NCBI RefSeq assembly: GCF_001864895.1
Contig: NZ_MJGO01000023.1
Location: 271,755 to 335,754, forward strand
Length of the DNA stretch: 64,000 bases
Reading direction: 5' to 3'
From: Curtobacterium sp. MCBA15_009
Lineage (GTDB): Bacteria > Actinomycetota > Actinomycetes > Actinomycetales > Microbacteriaceae
The notes beneath the pieces are model-generated. The model was not told where the DNA came from and did no database searches. It saw only the letters and a program-made list of their open reading frames with translations. Positions 37,636-46,176 of the stretch are shown one piece after another; position 1 is the stretch's first letter, and each line of letters starts with the position of its first letter. A program made the position numbers and the translations under genes.

Positions 37636-37791
37636 ATGTCCCTTCTCTCCGATGCGGTGCGGTCGACCTTCACGACCAGGTGCGCGGTGTGCGACGCGGT
37701 CATCAGTCGGCGCGACGCGCTCGACCACGCCGGGCGGGCGTTCTGCTCCGTCCTGCACGAGGCCGAGTACGTGGTCGCCACGCTGGACTGA
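37636..37791 (+). CDS. Small cysteine-rich protein, possible zinc ribbon
   Basis: A 51-residue frame, not recognised with confidence. It has CAVC, then FCS 20 residues after the first pair, and a following His (SVLHEAEYVV), an arrangement that could bind one zinc ion. It lies alone between two glycosyltransferase genes, 101 bases after one and 22 before the next. No clear Shine-Dalgarno was found. The Cys spacing and the sensible length argue for a real gene, but conservation must decide. Confidence 0.5.
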   Translation: MSLLSDAVRSTFTTRCAVCDAVISRRDALDHAGRAFCSVLHEAEYVVATLD

Positions 37792-37801
37792 CCACTCCCC
37801 G

Positions 37802-37807
37802 TAGGAT
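37802..37807 (+). promoter_or_regulatory. Candidate -10 box of a leaderless glycosyltransferase gene
   Basis: TAGGAT ends exactly 6 nt before the GTG at 37814, in a 22-bp gap, with no Shine-Dalgarno. Confidence 0.45.
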
Positions 37808-37813
37808 CGGGCG

Positions 37814-38866
37814 GTGCCCGATCGCTCCCTCGCGGTGTTCCCGGCCTATCGGGACAACCCCTACCTGAACCTGATGCTGCTGGCCCCGCGGGCTCGCGGC
37901 TGGAACGTCCTCGAGAGCCTGCGCCTGGAGCAGCTGGAGCAGCACCTCGGCCGGCTCGGCACCGGTGACGTCGTCCACGTGCACTGGACGTCCCCGATCG
38001 TGCAACGCGAGAACGACGACATGGTTCAGGCACGGGCGCGGCTCGATCGCTTCCGCGCTGCCGTGGACGGGGCACGCGGGCGGGGCGCGGGCCTCGTCTG
38101 GACCGTCCACAACGTGCTCCCCCACGACGCCCGACACCTGGACCTCGAGGTCGAACTGGCCGGCTGGCTGGCCGACATCGCCGACGTCGTGCACGTCATG
38201 AACCGGGCGACTCCCGACGCAGTAGGCGACTTCTACAGGCTCGACCCGGCGAAGGTCGTCCACATCCCCCACCCGAGCTACCAGGGCGTCTACCCGTCGA
38301 CGATGACCCGCGCCGACGCGCGCGCGTCACTCGGTATCGACGAGGGCGACCGAGCCGTGCTGGCGTTCGGGCAGATGCGCCCGTACAAGGGCCTCGACGT
38401 GCTGGTGGACGCCGTCCGGCGGATCGCTCCGACGGAGCGGCCGGTGCTCCTGCTCGCCGGTCGGACCTCCGCCCGGGACCGCGAAGCGATCGACTTCATG
38501 CTCGGCGACGACGTCCGCGCCGTGCGCGAGCACGACCACGTCGCGGACGTCGACGTCCAACGGTGGTTCCGAGCCGCCGACGTCGCCGTGTTCCCCTACC
38601 GCCGGGTGCTCAACTCCGGCGCCCTGCACCTCGCAGCGTCGTTCGGGCTCCCCTCGGTGCTGCCCGACGAGCCGCACCTGCGCGTGGAGTTCGGCGACGA
38701 AGAGTGGGTGCGGTGGTTCGACACCGCCGAACCGGCGTCGTCGCTCGCTGCGGTGCTGGGCGCGTCGGCGCCCAGCCCCGGGGGCGCGGAGCGGTTCAGC
38801 CGACGGCTGGCTCCGTTCGTGCGATCGGAGCGGTACGCCGAGTTGCTCGACACTCTCCGCCGCTAG
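37814..38866 (+). CDS. GT4-like glycosyltransferase (GT-B fold)
   Basis: A 350-residue cytosolic protein. The N-terminal acceptor half has VVHVHWTSPIVQRENDD and LVWTVHNVLPHDARHLD; the C-terminal donor half has VLAFGQMRPYKGLDVLVDAV, LLLAGRTSARD and a final VAVFPYRRVLNSGALHLAASFG, where the usual E-x7-E is replaced by a shorter form as in GumH/TuaC-like relatives. The start is GTG, six bases after a TAGGAT box. Its stop codon overlaps the stop of the convergent acyltransferase gene by 4 bases. Confidence 0.85.
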   Translation: MPDRSLAVFPAYRDNPYLNLMLLAPRARGWNVLESLRLEQLEQHLGRLGTGDVVHVHWTSPIVQRENDDMVQARARLDRFRAAVDGARGRGAGLVWTVHNVLPHDARHLDLEVELAGWLADIADVVHVMNRATPDAVGDFYRLDPAKVVHIPHPSYQGVYPSTMTRADARASLGIDEGDRAVLAFGQMRPYKGLDVLVDAVRRIAPTERPVLLLAGRTSARDREAIDFMLGDDVRAVREHDHVADVDVQRWFRAADVAVFPYRRVLNSGALHLAASFGLPSVLPDEPHLRVEFGDEEWVRWFDTAEPASSLAAVLGASAPSPGGAERFSRRLAPFVRSERYAELLDTLRR

Positions 38867-39855
38867 AACAGGACGCGCTTGGCCGGGGTCAGACGCAGCA
38901 CGAGCGCGACGAGGAGCGGCGCGAGGAGGGCGATCAGGAACGTCCACTTCGACGACGGGAACCCGAGCCGTTCCGTGATCGCGAGTGACAGGGTGTGCGT
39001 GAGGATGACCGGGATGGCGCACGCTGCGATCGTGAACACGACCTTCCGCCCGAAGGCCGGGATGAACCGTTCGAGGGACTCCGCCACGAGCAGGAGGCCG
39101 CACGAGATCGCCGCCGCCATGAGCACGCTGAGCACCGGGGTACCGAGGTTCCCGGACTTCATGTTCAACGTGTCGAGCGCACCGGACCACCCGAGCCACC
39201 AAGAGGGGATCAGCAGGACGAGTCCGGTAAGCAGCGGTTGATCGATCGTGTGCCGGAAGTGGCGCAGCAGCTTGCCGACGAGCAGGAAGGCCAGTGCTGG
39301 AAGTGCCGTGCCCACCGACTCCGGGATGTGCGCGAGCGGGTACCGGTCCCCGATGCACCACGCGATGCCGAGCCCGGCGAGGAACCACGGCAGGAACGGA
39401 TGCACGCGTTCCGACCAGCGCATCAGCACAGCAGCCGCGAAGAGGCAGGTCACGAACCAGAACGCCGTGTAGGGCCGGGAGATCCAGTCGCCACCGAGCG
39501 GGAGCAGGGAGAGGGTCTTCGTGTCCAGTGGATCCCCGACGGCCGCGCGGAACGCGGTCCAGGTGACCGCGACCAGGAGGAGCCAGCCGACGTACGGCAC
39601 CAGCAGTGTCCGAGCACGTCGCCGCAGTTCGTCCCCCGCGGACCTCCCGGGCTTCCACAAGTAGCCCGTCAGGACGAAGAAGACCGGCACGTGCCACGTG
39701 TACAGACCCGCCTGGGCGAAGTGGCGCTGGTCCCAGGTGTGCCCCGCGACGATCGCCACGACACCGATCACCCGGACCAAGTCGACAGCGACCGAGCGCT
39801 CAGCTCCTCGAGCCCGGGGGGCGAGGTGATCCGGAGTCTCGGGCGTCAAGAGCAT
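38863..39855 (-). CDS. Acyltransferase family 3 membrane protein
   Basis: A 330-residue integral membrane protein with about ten predicted helices, of the acyltransferase-3 family that O-acetylates surface polysaccharides. The N-terminal signature has VDLVRVIGVVAIVAGHTWD with the conserved His, then WHVPVFFVLTGYLWKPGRS. It has no SGNH domain of its own; a separate SGNH protein is encoded 46 bases away at 39902-40567. A TAGCAT box lies 5 nt before the ATG. The acceptor is presumably the polymer made by the surrounding genes. Confidence 0.87.
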   Translation of the reverse strand: MLLTPETPDHLAPRARGAERSVAVDLVRVIGVVAIVAGHTWDQRHFAQAGLYTWHVPVFFVLTGYLWKPGRSAGDELRRRARTLLVPYVGWLLLVAVTWTAFRAAVGDPLDTKTLSLLPLGGDWISRPYTAFWFVTCLFAAAVLMRWSERVHPFLPWFLAGLGIAWCIGDRYPLAHIPESVGTALPALAFLLVGKLLRHFRHTIDQPLLTGLVLLIPSWWLGWSGALDTLNMKSGNLGTPVLSVLMAAAISCGLLLVAESLERFIPAFGRKVVFTIAACAIPVILTHTLSLAITERLGFPSSKWTFLIALLAPLLVALVLRLTPAKRVLF

Positions 39856-39901
39856 GCCTCATGCTATCGATCCGTCGGAGCGGCACCCTCGTCCGCGCTG
39901 G

Positions 39902-40567
39902 TCACGCGGAGGACGAGGTGTTGCCCAAGATGATCGCGCGGAACGCCGCGCCCAGCCGTTCGTACTCGTCGGCATCCGCCGGGTGTGTCCCGTCGCTGGA
40001 CACGCCGTCGGCCCACCCCGATCCCGAGCGCGCCCAGCCCCACGGGTCGACCCAGCGCCAACCACGCGATGCGACGAACATACGGAGTTCGCGACTGTAG
40101 GTGCGTGCCTCCTCGGGCTTCCACCGGTACGGCGGGATGTCGGCGACGACGACCTCGCTCGCGCCGATCGTCTCGACGATGCGCTCGTAGGCCTGCCGTT
40201 CGTCGTGCAGTGACCGCCCGAGCCGGACCGCGTTCGTCCCTGCCAGGATCACGAGGACGTCGACGTGCCCGACGGGTCGGACAGCCGCGGCCATCTCGTC
40301 CGGCGTCGCACCCGCTCGCGCCCAACCGCCAGCGAAGACGATCCCGTCGCCCTGCGCGTACGACATCCAGCTCTCGTCATCGAGCCCGTTCCCGAGGAAA
40401 CCCGAACGGCCAGCGCTCAGGGAGTCACCGACGACCGCGACGCGCAGGTCTCTGCTCGGTGCGACCTCGGCTGCTTGGAGCGTGGTGGGCTGGACGGTGA
40501 CGAGCGGGGCGGCCAGGGCGACGACCAGCGCGGCGAAGAGGGTCACCATGAAGCGAGAACGAGGCAC
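39902..40567 (-). CDS. SGNH/GDSL-type hydrolase, exported
   Basis: A 221-residue protein with an N-terminal hydrophobic signal or anchor (RFMVTLFAALVVALAAPLV). SGNH blocks are VVGDSLSAG (nucleophile Ser), LVILAGTNAVR and DGTHPADADEYERLG (catalytic Asp/His). It could be an esterase, or the acetyl-transfer partner of the membrane acyltransferases on either side. The given GTG has GGGAGG 9 nt upstream; an ATG three codons earlier (40576) abuts that site with no spacing and is less likely. Confidence 0.85.
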   Translation of the reverse strand: MPRSRFMVTLFAALVVALAAPLVTVQPTTLQAAEVAPSRDLRVAVVGDSLSAGRSGFLGNGLDDESWMSYAQGDGIVFAGGWARAGATPDEMAAAVRPVGHVDVLVILAGTNAVRLGRSLHDERQAYERIVETIGASEVVVADIPPYRWKPEEARTYSRELRMFVASRGWRWVDPWGWARSGSGWADGVSSDGTHPADADEYERLGAAFRAIILGNTSSSA

Positions 40568-40603
40568 GTCGTCCATCCTCCCGCACGGCTGCGGGTGGGA
40601 TCG

Positions 40604-42709
40604 TCATCCTCCGGTGGGAGAACGTTCGACGGTCCGCAGTGGTTCCGAACGATCGAGCGCCTTCGCGAGCCACGGACCGAGCGATGCGCTGTAGGTGTTC
40701 GACAGGTGCGATCCGTCGAAGTACACCGACACTCCGCCGATCGCCGACCAACAGCGACCATCGTGGCAGAACCGGGACTCGACCGGGACCCACCGCACGC
40801 TGTCCCCGTACCCAGCGTCGGCGAGGAGCCGCAACGGCAACGACGTCGACGGTGGCATCGCGTGTTCGAGTGCGTTCGAGCACTCTCGTCCGGATGCCAG
40901 GCACGAGGGCCCGATGACCTTGTTCTCGAGGGTCTTCCCGGTCAGCGGCACGTGCTGCATCAGGGTGACCGGTCGGTCGCCGGCACGGACGCGGTCGATG
41001 AGCGCCGCGTACCCGTCGGCCTGCGACTGTTCTCCCCCGGCGAAGCGGTAGTTCGCCCAGAGGTCCGCGAGGACGACGCGGTCGGCCTTGGGGACGAGGG
41101 TCCTCAGCACCCAGTCGTTGCGGGCGTCACACCAACGGCGCTGCTCGGGCGGGATGACGTCACCGTAGGTCGTTCCGGTGGGGGCGCTCGAGCTCGACGG
41201 ACAACGGTTGCGCGCCGCGACGATCACCCTGAAGTGGTCGAGCTTGCCGGCGACGTCGAAGGCGCTCGACCACGCGCCGGCGTGCGAGTCTCCCCAGAGC
41301 AGGACGGTCTCCGACGCCTCCGGATCACCGTAGGTGCAGAACTTCTCGGTGTTCTCGGTCACGTCGTCGATGCAGTCGTCCTTCCACACCAAGGGCTTGT
41401 CCGACAACGGCGCCGGGACGTCAGCGGTGTCGATCTCCCCCCAGGGACTCGGACAGGACGCCGAACCGATCGCGCCCGCGCCGAAGCACTCCTGCCCTCC
41501 CGTCACCTGCGCCAGAAGGCGGTCGTCCGACGCCCGCATCTGCGCGGTCGCCACGCTGACCGTCCCGAAGCAGCCCGCCACGAGCACGGCGAGCGTGACG
41601 CCGCCCGCGACGAAGCTGCGCCGTCGAGTCCTGGTGAGGAGCGAACTCCGCCGGACCGGCGTCTCGACGAACCGGTAGGAGGCCCAGGCCAGCACTGCGG
41701 TGGCCGCGAGGATCCCGATCTTCAGCCGGGTGCCGAGGTCCACACCGAGTACCTGCGGTGCCAGGATGATGAGCGGCCAGTGCCAGAGGTACGCCGAGTA
41801 GGAGACGTCGCCGAGCCAGCGGATCGGGCCGAACGATGCGAGGAACCCGAACGACCACGATGCGTCCGAGGGTGCCCGACTCGCGATCACGACGGCAGCA
41901 CCGAGCGTCGGCACGAGTGCCGCGGTGCCGGGGAACGGCGTCGACTCCGAGAAGGACACCGCCGCGACCGCGATCGCGGCCAACCCGGCCCAGGGCGCCC
42001 AGAGACCGACGCGGGCCCTGGGCGTGGGGAGGAAGGCCACCAGCGCCCCGACTGCAAACTGCCACACCCTGGCGGACGTGTCGAAGAAGGCGACGTCGGA
42101 GTCGCTCGCGGTGTGCAGCAGTCCCCAGGCGAAGCTCGCGACGCCGACGGCACCGATCACGACCACGAGCCACGCCGCTCGTCGTCGAGCGATGAACGTG
42201 ATCGCCGCGAGCAGGACGAGCGGCCAGACGATGTAGAACTGCTCCTCGACGGACAACGACCAGAAGTGCTGCACGGCCGACGGCACCGCATCCGCGTCGA
42301 GGTAGCTCACCGACTGGGCGGCGAGGAACCAGTTCTCGGAGAACAGCGCAGCCGCCAGGACGTTCGAACCCGTGGCTCCCCAGGTCGACGGCGGCAGCAG
42401 CAGCAGCGTGCCGGCGAGGACCGCGACGAGCACGACGACGGCTGCTGGTGCAAGTCGGCGGATGCGCCGCGCGTAGAAGCCGACGAGCATCGGCACCGGG
42501 CGCTCGCGCTCGGCCGCCTTGATGATGTGGCCGGTGATGAGGAAGCCGGAGATGACAAAGAAGACGTCGACGCCCACGTACCCGCCGGGGAGACGATTCG
42601 GCCAGAGGTGGTACAGGATGACGAGCGCGATGGCGACGGCCCGCAGCCCCTGGATGTCGGCCCGGAACCCTCGCTGGGGCACAGCGGGCCCGTCATCCGC
42701 TCGACGCAC
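40604..42709 (-). CDS. OafA-type acyltransferase with fused SGNH domain
   Basis: A 701-residue membrane protein. Residues about 15-350 form the acyltransferase-3 domain with about ten helices (FRADIQGLRAVAIALVILYHLW, then GYVGVDVFFVISGFLIT, and QHFWSLSVEEQFYIVWP). An eleventh helix near 375 leads to a periplasm-facing SGNH domain with LLWGDSHAGAW (nucleophile Ser) and FDGSHLSNTYS (Asp/His). This fused form O-acetylates cell-wall polymers or peptidoglycan in other bacteria. The GTG start follows a TAGCAT box by 6 nt, a box that overlaps the stop codon of the upstream glycosyltransferase gene. Confidence 0.92.
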   Translation of the reverse strand: MRRADDGPAVPQRGFRADIQGLRAVAIALVILYHLWPNRLPGGYVGVDVFFVISGFLITGHIIKAAERERPVPMLVGFYARRIRRLAPAAVVVLVAVLAGTLLLLPPSTWGATGSNVLAAALFSENWFLAAQSVSYLDADAVPSAVQHFWSLSVEEQFYIVWPLVLLAAITFIARRRAAWLVVVIGAVGVASFAWGLLHTASDSDVAFFDTSARVWQFAVGALVAFLPTPRARVGLWAPWAGLAAIAVAAVSFSESTPFPGTAALVPTLGAAVVIASRAPSDASWSFGFLASFGPIRWLGDVSYSAYLWHWPLIILAPQVLGVDLGTRLKIGILAATAVLAWASYRFVETPVRRSSLLTRTRRRSFVAGGVTLAVLVAGCFGTVSVATAQMRASDDRLLAQVTGGQECFGAGAIGSASCPSPWGEIDTADVPAPLSDKPLVWKDDCIDDVTENTEKFCTYGDPEASETVLLWGDSHAGAWSSAFDVAGKLDHFRVIVAARNRCPSSSSAPTGTTYGDVIPPEQRRWCDARNDWVLRTLVPKADRVVLADLWANYRFAGGEQSQADGYAALIDRVRAGDRPVTLMQHVPLTGKTLENKVIGPSCLASGRECSNALEHAMPPSTSLPLRLLADAGYGDSVRWVPVESRFCHDGRCWSAIGGVSVYFDGSHLSNTYSASLGPWLAKALDRSEPLRTVERSPTGG

Positions 42710-42718
42710 CCGCCGATG

Positions 42719-44443
42719 CTACCGGAGCGGCGGGGAATCGCGGGACGTCCGTTGACGACGCACGAACGATCTCGCACGGCTGAGCAGGGTGCGGGCTGAC
42801 CGACGGTCGACCAGGAACCGCCAGCCGTCGCGGCGGTCGCTCAGTGGTTGCAGGAGGTGCTCGTCGTCGAGCGGCGGTAGGGGCATCCGTGCGGTCACGA
42901 GCGGGACCTCGACCTCGATGGTCGAGATCGCGAAGGTGACCGACGTGGTCCACCGCGTCGGCGGGAGACGGTCCGCCGTGATCCGTCCGGACCACCGCCC
43001 GTCCCCGGTCTGGAGGTCGAATGCCACGACCTCGTCCGCCGAGCGCGCCGTGAAGCGCATCGAGTCGCCGAGACGGTCGGACGGCGCCGGGCCCTCGAGG
43101 AGCAGCGAGTCGCGGGTCGGCGTCACGCGGTCGACCACGACCGGCGCGTGGTGCCGGAGCGCGGAGACCCGCCGCGCTGCGCGGAGGTCGCCGGTCAGGA
43201 CCGCGCGGCGCATCGCTGCGAGGAGTTCGGACCGGTCTCCGCCCGACGGAGTCCGGCGGAGCACGTCACCGGCAGCCTCGACCAGGGGGCGGAGGTCGTC
43301 GTCGAGGACCGCTTCGGCACTGTGCAGGAACGCAGTGAGCATGCCGTCAGTGGCGAGGGCGCCACGGTCGAGTGGCACGAGCGCCGGGGCGTCGAGCAGT
43401 GCTCCGAGAGCGGCCACCCACCCGTCCAGCAGGTGGCGAGGGTCCATCGGATCGGCACGGAACGCCGCAGCGAACTCCGCGGCGACGTCGAAGCGTCCCG
43501 ACCAGACCAGGGCGAACAGGCAGCGTCGGTGCGGCGCGGCTTCGTCGAGGACGGAAGCGTCCAGCTCGTCCAGCAACCCGGACAACGCATGCCGCACGTG
43601 ATCCGGCACGACCGCACCTTCGGGGAGCTGCGCGAGGTAGCGGTCGAGGTGCACCCACCCGTCGGCGTCGAGGACGAGCAGGGACTGCTGGCGGATGATC
43701 GCGGGACTCGCCGTGGCGACGAGCGACGCACAAGTGGTCTCCTCGACCAGGTAGTCGATGAACGAACGCTCGTCCGTGCGGTTCGACATGGACCCGTCCA
43801 CCCCGCCGGCGCGCTCGCGGTAGAGGTAGACGCAGACCGGGACGACGTCGATCGCCTCGGCCAGCAGGACGGAGCGCGTCATCGGAACGATGTCGTCGGC
43901 ATGGCCGACGCCGGGGAACGCCAGACCGGCACCTTCCCAGAAGGACTTCCGGAAGACACGGTTCCAGCACGCTCGACCGGTGAGGAGCGCAGGCGTCTCG
44001 GCGAGCGTCGTGCGCTGCGCCGCGTGGTCGAACAGGTGCCACCGTTCGGTCGGGCTCCATGTTCGGTTCGGTGAGAACTTGAGGTGGTCACCGACGGCGA
44101 GGTCGGCGCCGGACCGTTCGAGCGAGTCGACCATCGCGCGGTACGAGCCCGTCGGCACGATGTCGTCCGCATCGGCGAAGACGAGGTACTCGCCACGCGC
44201 TGCGACGGCGCCCGTGTTCCGCGCGCCCGCTCCACCGGGAGCCGACGACGGCAGGAGGACCACCCGGTTGTCCTCGGCGGCCGAGGCCCGGATCAGCTCG
44301 GCCGTCGCGTCCGTTGAGCGGTCGTCGACGACGAGGACCTCCATCGCGGCGATGTCCTGTGCGAGCACACTGTCGAGGAGTTCTTCGATCCACTCGGCTG
44401 CGTCGTGCGCTGGGATGACCACCGAGAGCAGGGGGGCTGGCAC
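42719..44443 (-). CDS. GT2 family glycosyltransferase, long form
   Basis: A 574-residue protein. The GT-A domain in residues 1-230 has LSVVIPAHDAAEWIEELLDSV, VLVVDDRSTDATAEL, GGAGARNTGAVAARG, FADADDIVP and ACWNRVFRKSF, typical of teichoic-acid and capsule transferases. The C-terminal 340 residues are not recognised; the first part is helical, the last part (residues about 440-540) is beta-rich and resembles the substrate-side modules attached to TagF-like enzymes. The GTG start has GAGGAG 7 nt upstream. It is divergent from the secreted enzyme at 44538 and 9 bases ahead of the OafA-type gene. Confidence 0.83.
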   Translation of the reverse strand: MPAPLLSVVIPAHDAAEWIEELLDSVLAQDIAAMEVLVVDDRSTDATAELIRASAAEDNRVVLLPSSAPGGAGARNTGAVAARGEYLVFADADDIVPTGSYRAMVDSLERSGADLAVGDHLKFSPNRTWSPTERWHLFDHAAQRTTLAETPALLTGRACWNRVFRKSFWEGAGLAFPGVGHADDIVPMTRSVLLAEAIDVVPVCVYLYRERAGGVDGSMSNRTDERSFIDYLVEETTCASLVATASPAIIRQQSLLVLDADGWVHLDRYLAQLPEGAVVPDHVRHALSGLLDELDASVLDEAAPHRRCLFALVWSGRFDVAAEFAAAFRADPMDPRHLLDGWVAALGALLDAPALVPLDRGALATDGMLTAFLHSAEAVLDDDLRPLVEAAGDVLRRTPSGGDRSELLAAMRRAVLTGDLRAARRVSALRHHAPVVVDRVTPTRDSLLLEGPAPSDRLGDSMRFTARSADEVVAFDLQTGDGRWSGRITADRLPPTRWTTSVTFAISTIEVEVPLVTARMPLPPLDDEHLLQPLSDRRDGWRFLVDRRSARTLLSRARSFVRRQRTSRDSPPLR

Positions 44444-44537
44444 GTGCTCACTCCTCGTTCCTGGTCCCCCATTCAGTGGATACCGTCGGGAGGCGAACGA
44501 GTCTACCGTCGGAGGACGATCAGATCAGGGGGTCGAG

Positions 44538-46142
44538 ATGTCTCGACGTTGGTTCACACGTGTCGCCGTCGGCGCGGTCATGGTGATGTCGTCAGTCGCC
44601 GTCGTCGCGCCCGCTCAGGCCGCAACCAAACCCGCTCAGGTGACCGGGGTGGCGAAGGCGACGCAGGACTGGGCCGGCAAGAGCGTCAAGGTCAAGTGGA
44701 CCAGTGTCGCGAAGGCCACGAGCTACGTCGTCAAGTGGTCGACCCGCTCGGACCTCGGCAGCCCGGTCTACAAGGACTCCTCGGTCGTGGGCGCATGGAT
44801 GACGTCGCTGAAGCCCGCCACCACCTACTACGTCACGGTCGCAGCCAAGAGCGGCACCACTGCTGGCGCCTGGGCGAAGAAGGTCACCGTCACGCTCCAG
44901 CCGAACGCGGTGTCGACCTTCGGCACGATCACGGCGAAGCCCGCCACGAACGGCGTGACGGTCTCGATACCGGAGGTCGCGAACGCCAGTGACTACCAGG
45001 TCCGTTGGTCAGCCGGACCGAACGAGAACCGCACCCCCGATCGGTGGACACCGCACTTCACCCCGTGGTCGTCGGCGTTCGACCCTGCGAAGCGCACCTG
45101 GACGCTTGCCGGCTCGGACAGCGACCTGACCTCGGTCGCCTACGGCAACCCGATCTACGTCCGTGCGATGGCTCGGAACACCTACTACAACTCGACGTTC
45201 GTGCGGAAGTCGGCACAGGTCAGTGCGTGGCCGACTCCGACGAAACCGGTCGCCGCTGACACCGCCGTCCACGTCGCCAGCTTCAACGTCCAGTGCTCGG
45301 GTTGCGAGACGAGCGGCTCGCCGGGCTGGAGCAAACGAGCCCCCGCGATCGCGAAGGTCATCAACGACAAGGCTCCGGACGTGCTCACGGTCCTGGAGGC
45401 GAGCGGCCCGTCTGCTGGGAGCGGCTCGGAACAGGCGTACCTCGACCTCGACCGACGCCTGGCGAACCTGCGGCTCGTCGACTCCACGCCCATGACGGTG
45501 AGCGCCTCCCATCAGGGCAACCGGATCCTCTACGACCCGACGAAGTACGACGTCCTCGACCACGGTGTCCTCGCCGGGATCAAGGACTACGAGGTCTACC
45601 CGGCCTCGTCCGCCCCGGACACGAACACCCCGTGGGCGAAGTTGCGCGCAAAGGACGGCAGCGGCACCACGTTCATCGTAGTCGCTGCCCACTACGGGAT
45701 CCCGTCGAGTTCCTACGGCCAGCCGCGCAAGACCCTCCTCGGTCAGAACTCGACGCAGCTCTTGACCGCGCTGAACCGGATCAACCCGGCGAACGCGGAC
45801 GGGAAGCGCCTGCCCGTCGTGCTCGGAGGCGATCTGAACGACAGCCGGTACCCCGAGGAAGCGATCGACGGCGCGCAGCCGACGCTCATCCGGGGCGGGT
45901 TCTACGACTCCTCGGCGTCCCAGCACCGCTACGGGACGGCGAAGACGACCTACAACGACTACAAGCCCGCTTCCCAGCAGGCCGACGACCCGAACAAGGA
46001 CGGACAACGCATCGACTACATCCTGACGCAGGGGTTCCAGGGCAGCGACGAGTTCGTCAACAACTGGAACCCGGGCACGTCGGTCATCCCGTCCGACCAC
46101 AACATGATCGAAGCGAAGGTGCACGTCCCCCTGGTTCGCTGA
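44538..46142 (+). CDS. Secreted endonuclease/exonuclease/phosphatase-fold protein with fibronectin III-like domains
   Basis: A 534-residue exported protein. The signal peptide ends with APAQA at residue 28. Two fibronectin III-like domains (about 33-120 and 125-235) precede an EEP-fold catalytic domain from residue 245. Metal and catalytic residues are all present: Asn in VASFNVQCSG, Glu in VLTVLEASG, His in VVAAHYGIP, Asp433 and Asn435 in LGGDLND, Asp in RIDYILTQ, and Asp520-His521 in PSDHN. The substrate may be nucleic acid, a phospholipid or a phosphodiester polymer; its place inside a glycopolymer locus makes the last attractive, as inference only. The ATG has AGGGGG 5 nt upstream. Confidence 0.88.
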   Translation: MSRRWFTRVAVGAVMVMSSVAVVAPAQAATKPAQVTGVAKATQDWAGKSVKVKWTSVAKATSYVVKWSTRSDLGSPVYKDSSVVGAWMTSLKPATTYYVTVAAKSGTTAGAWAKKVTVTLQPNAVSTFGTITAKPATNGVTVSIPEVANASDYQVRWSAGPNENRTPDRWTPHFTPWSSAFDPAKRTWTLAGSDSDLTSVAYGNPIYVRAMARNTYYNSTFVRKSAQVSAWPTPTKPVAADTAVHVASFNVQCSGCETSGSPGWSKRAPAIAKVINDKAPDVLTVLEASGPSAGSGSEQAYLDLDRRLANLRLVDSTPMTVSASHQGNRILYDPTKYDVLDHGVLAGIKDYEVYPASSAPDTNTPWAKLRAKDGSGTTFIVVAAHYGIPSSSYGQPRKTLLGQNSTQLLTALNRINPANADGKRLPVVLGGDLNDSRYPEEAIDGAQPTLIRGGFYDSSASQHRYGTAKTTYNDYKPASQQADDPNKDGQRIDYILTQGFQGSDEFVNNWNPGTSVIPSDHNMIEAKVHVPLVR

Positions 46143-46164
46143 CGATGTCCTCCCTGCGGCGCTC

Positions 46165-46170
46165 TAGGGT
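46165..46170 (+). promoter_or_regulatory. Candidate -10 box of a leaderless GT61-like gene
   Basis: TAGGGT ends 6 nt before the ATG at 46177, in the 34-bp gap after the secreted EEP-fold gene. Confidence 0.45.
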
Positions 46171-46176
46171 TTCTCC

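Noticed and set aside
36139..37791. 550-codon plus-strand frame overlapping the double GT2 gene
   Set aside because: Arg-rich shadow; only its last 51 codons (from the ATG at 37636) have a plausible protein composition and are listed separately.
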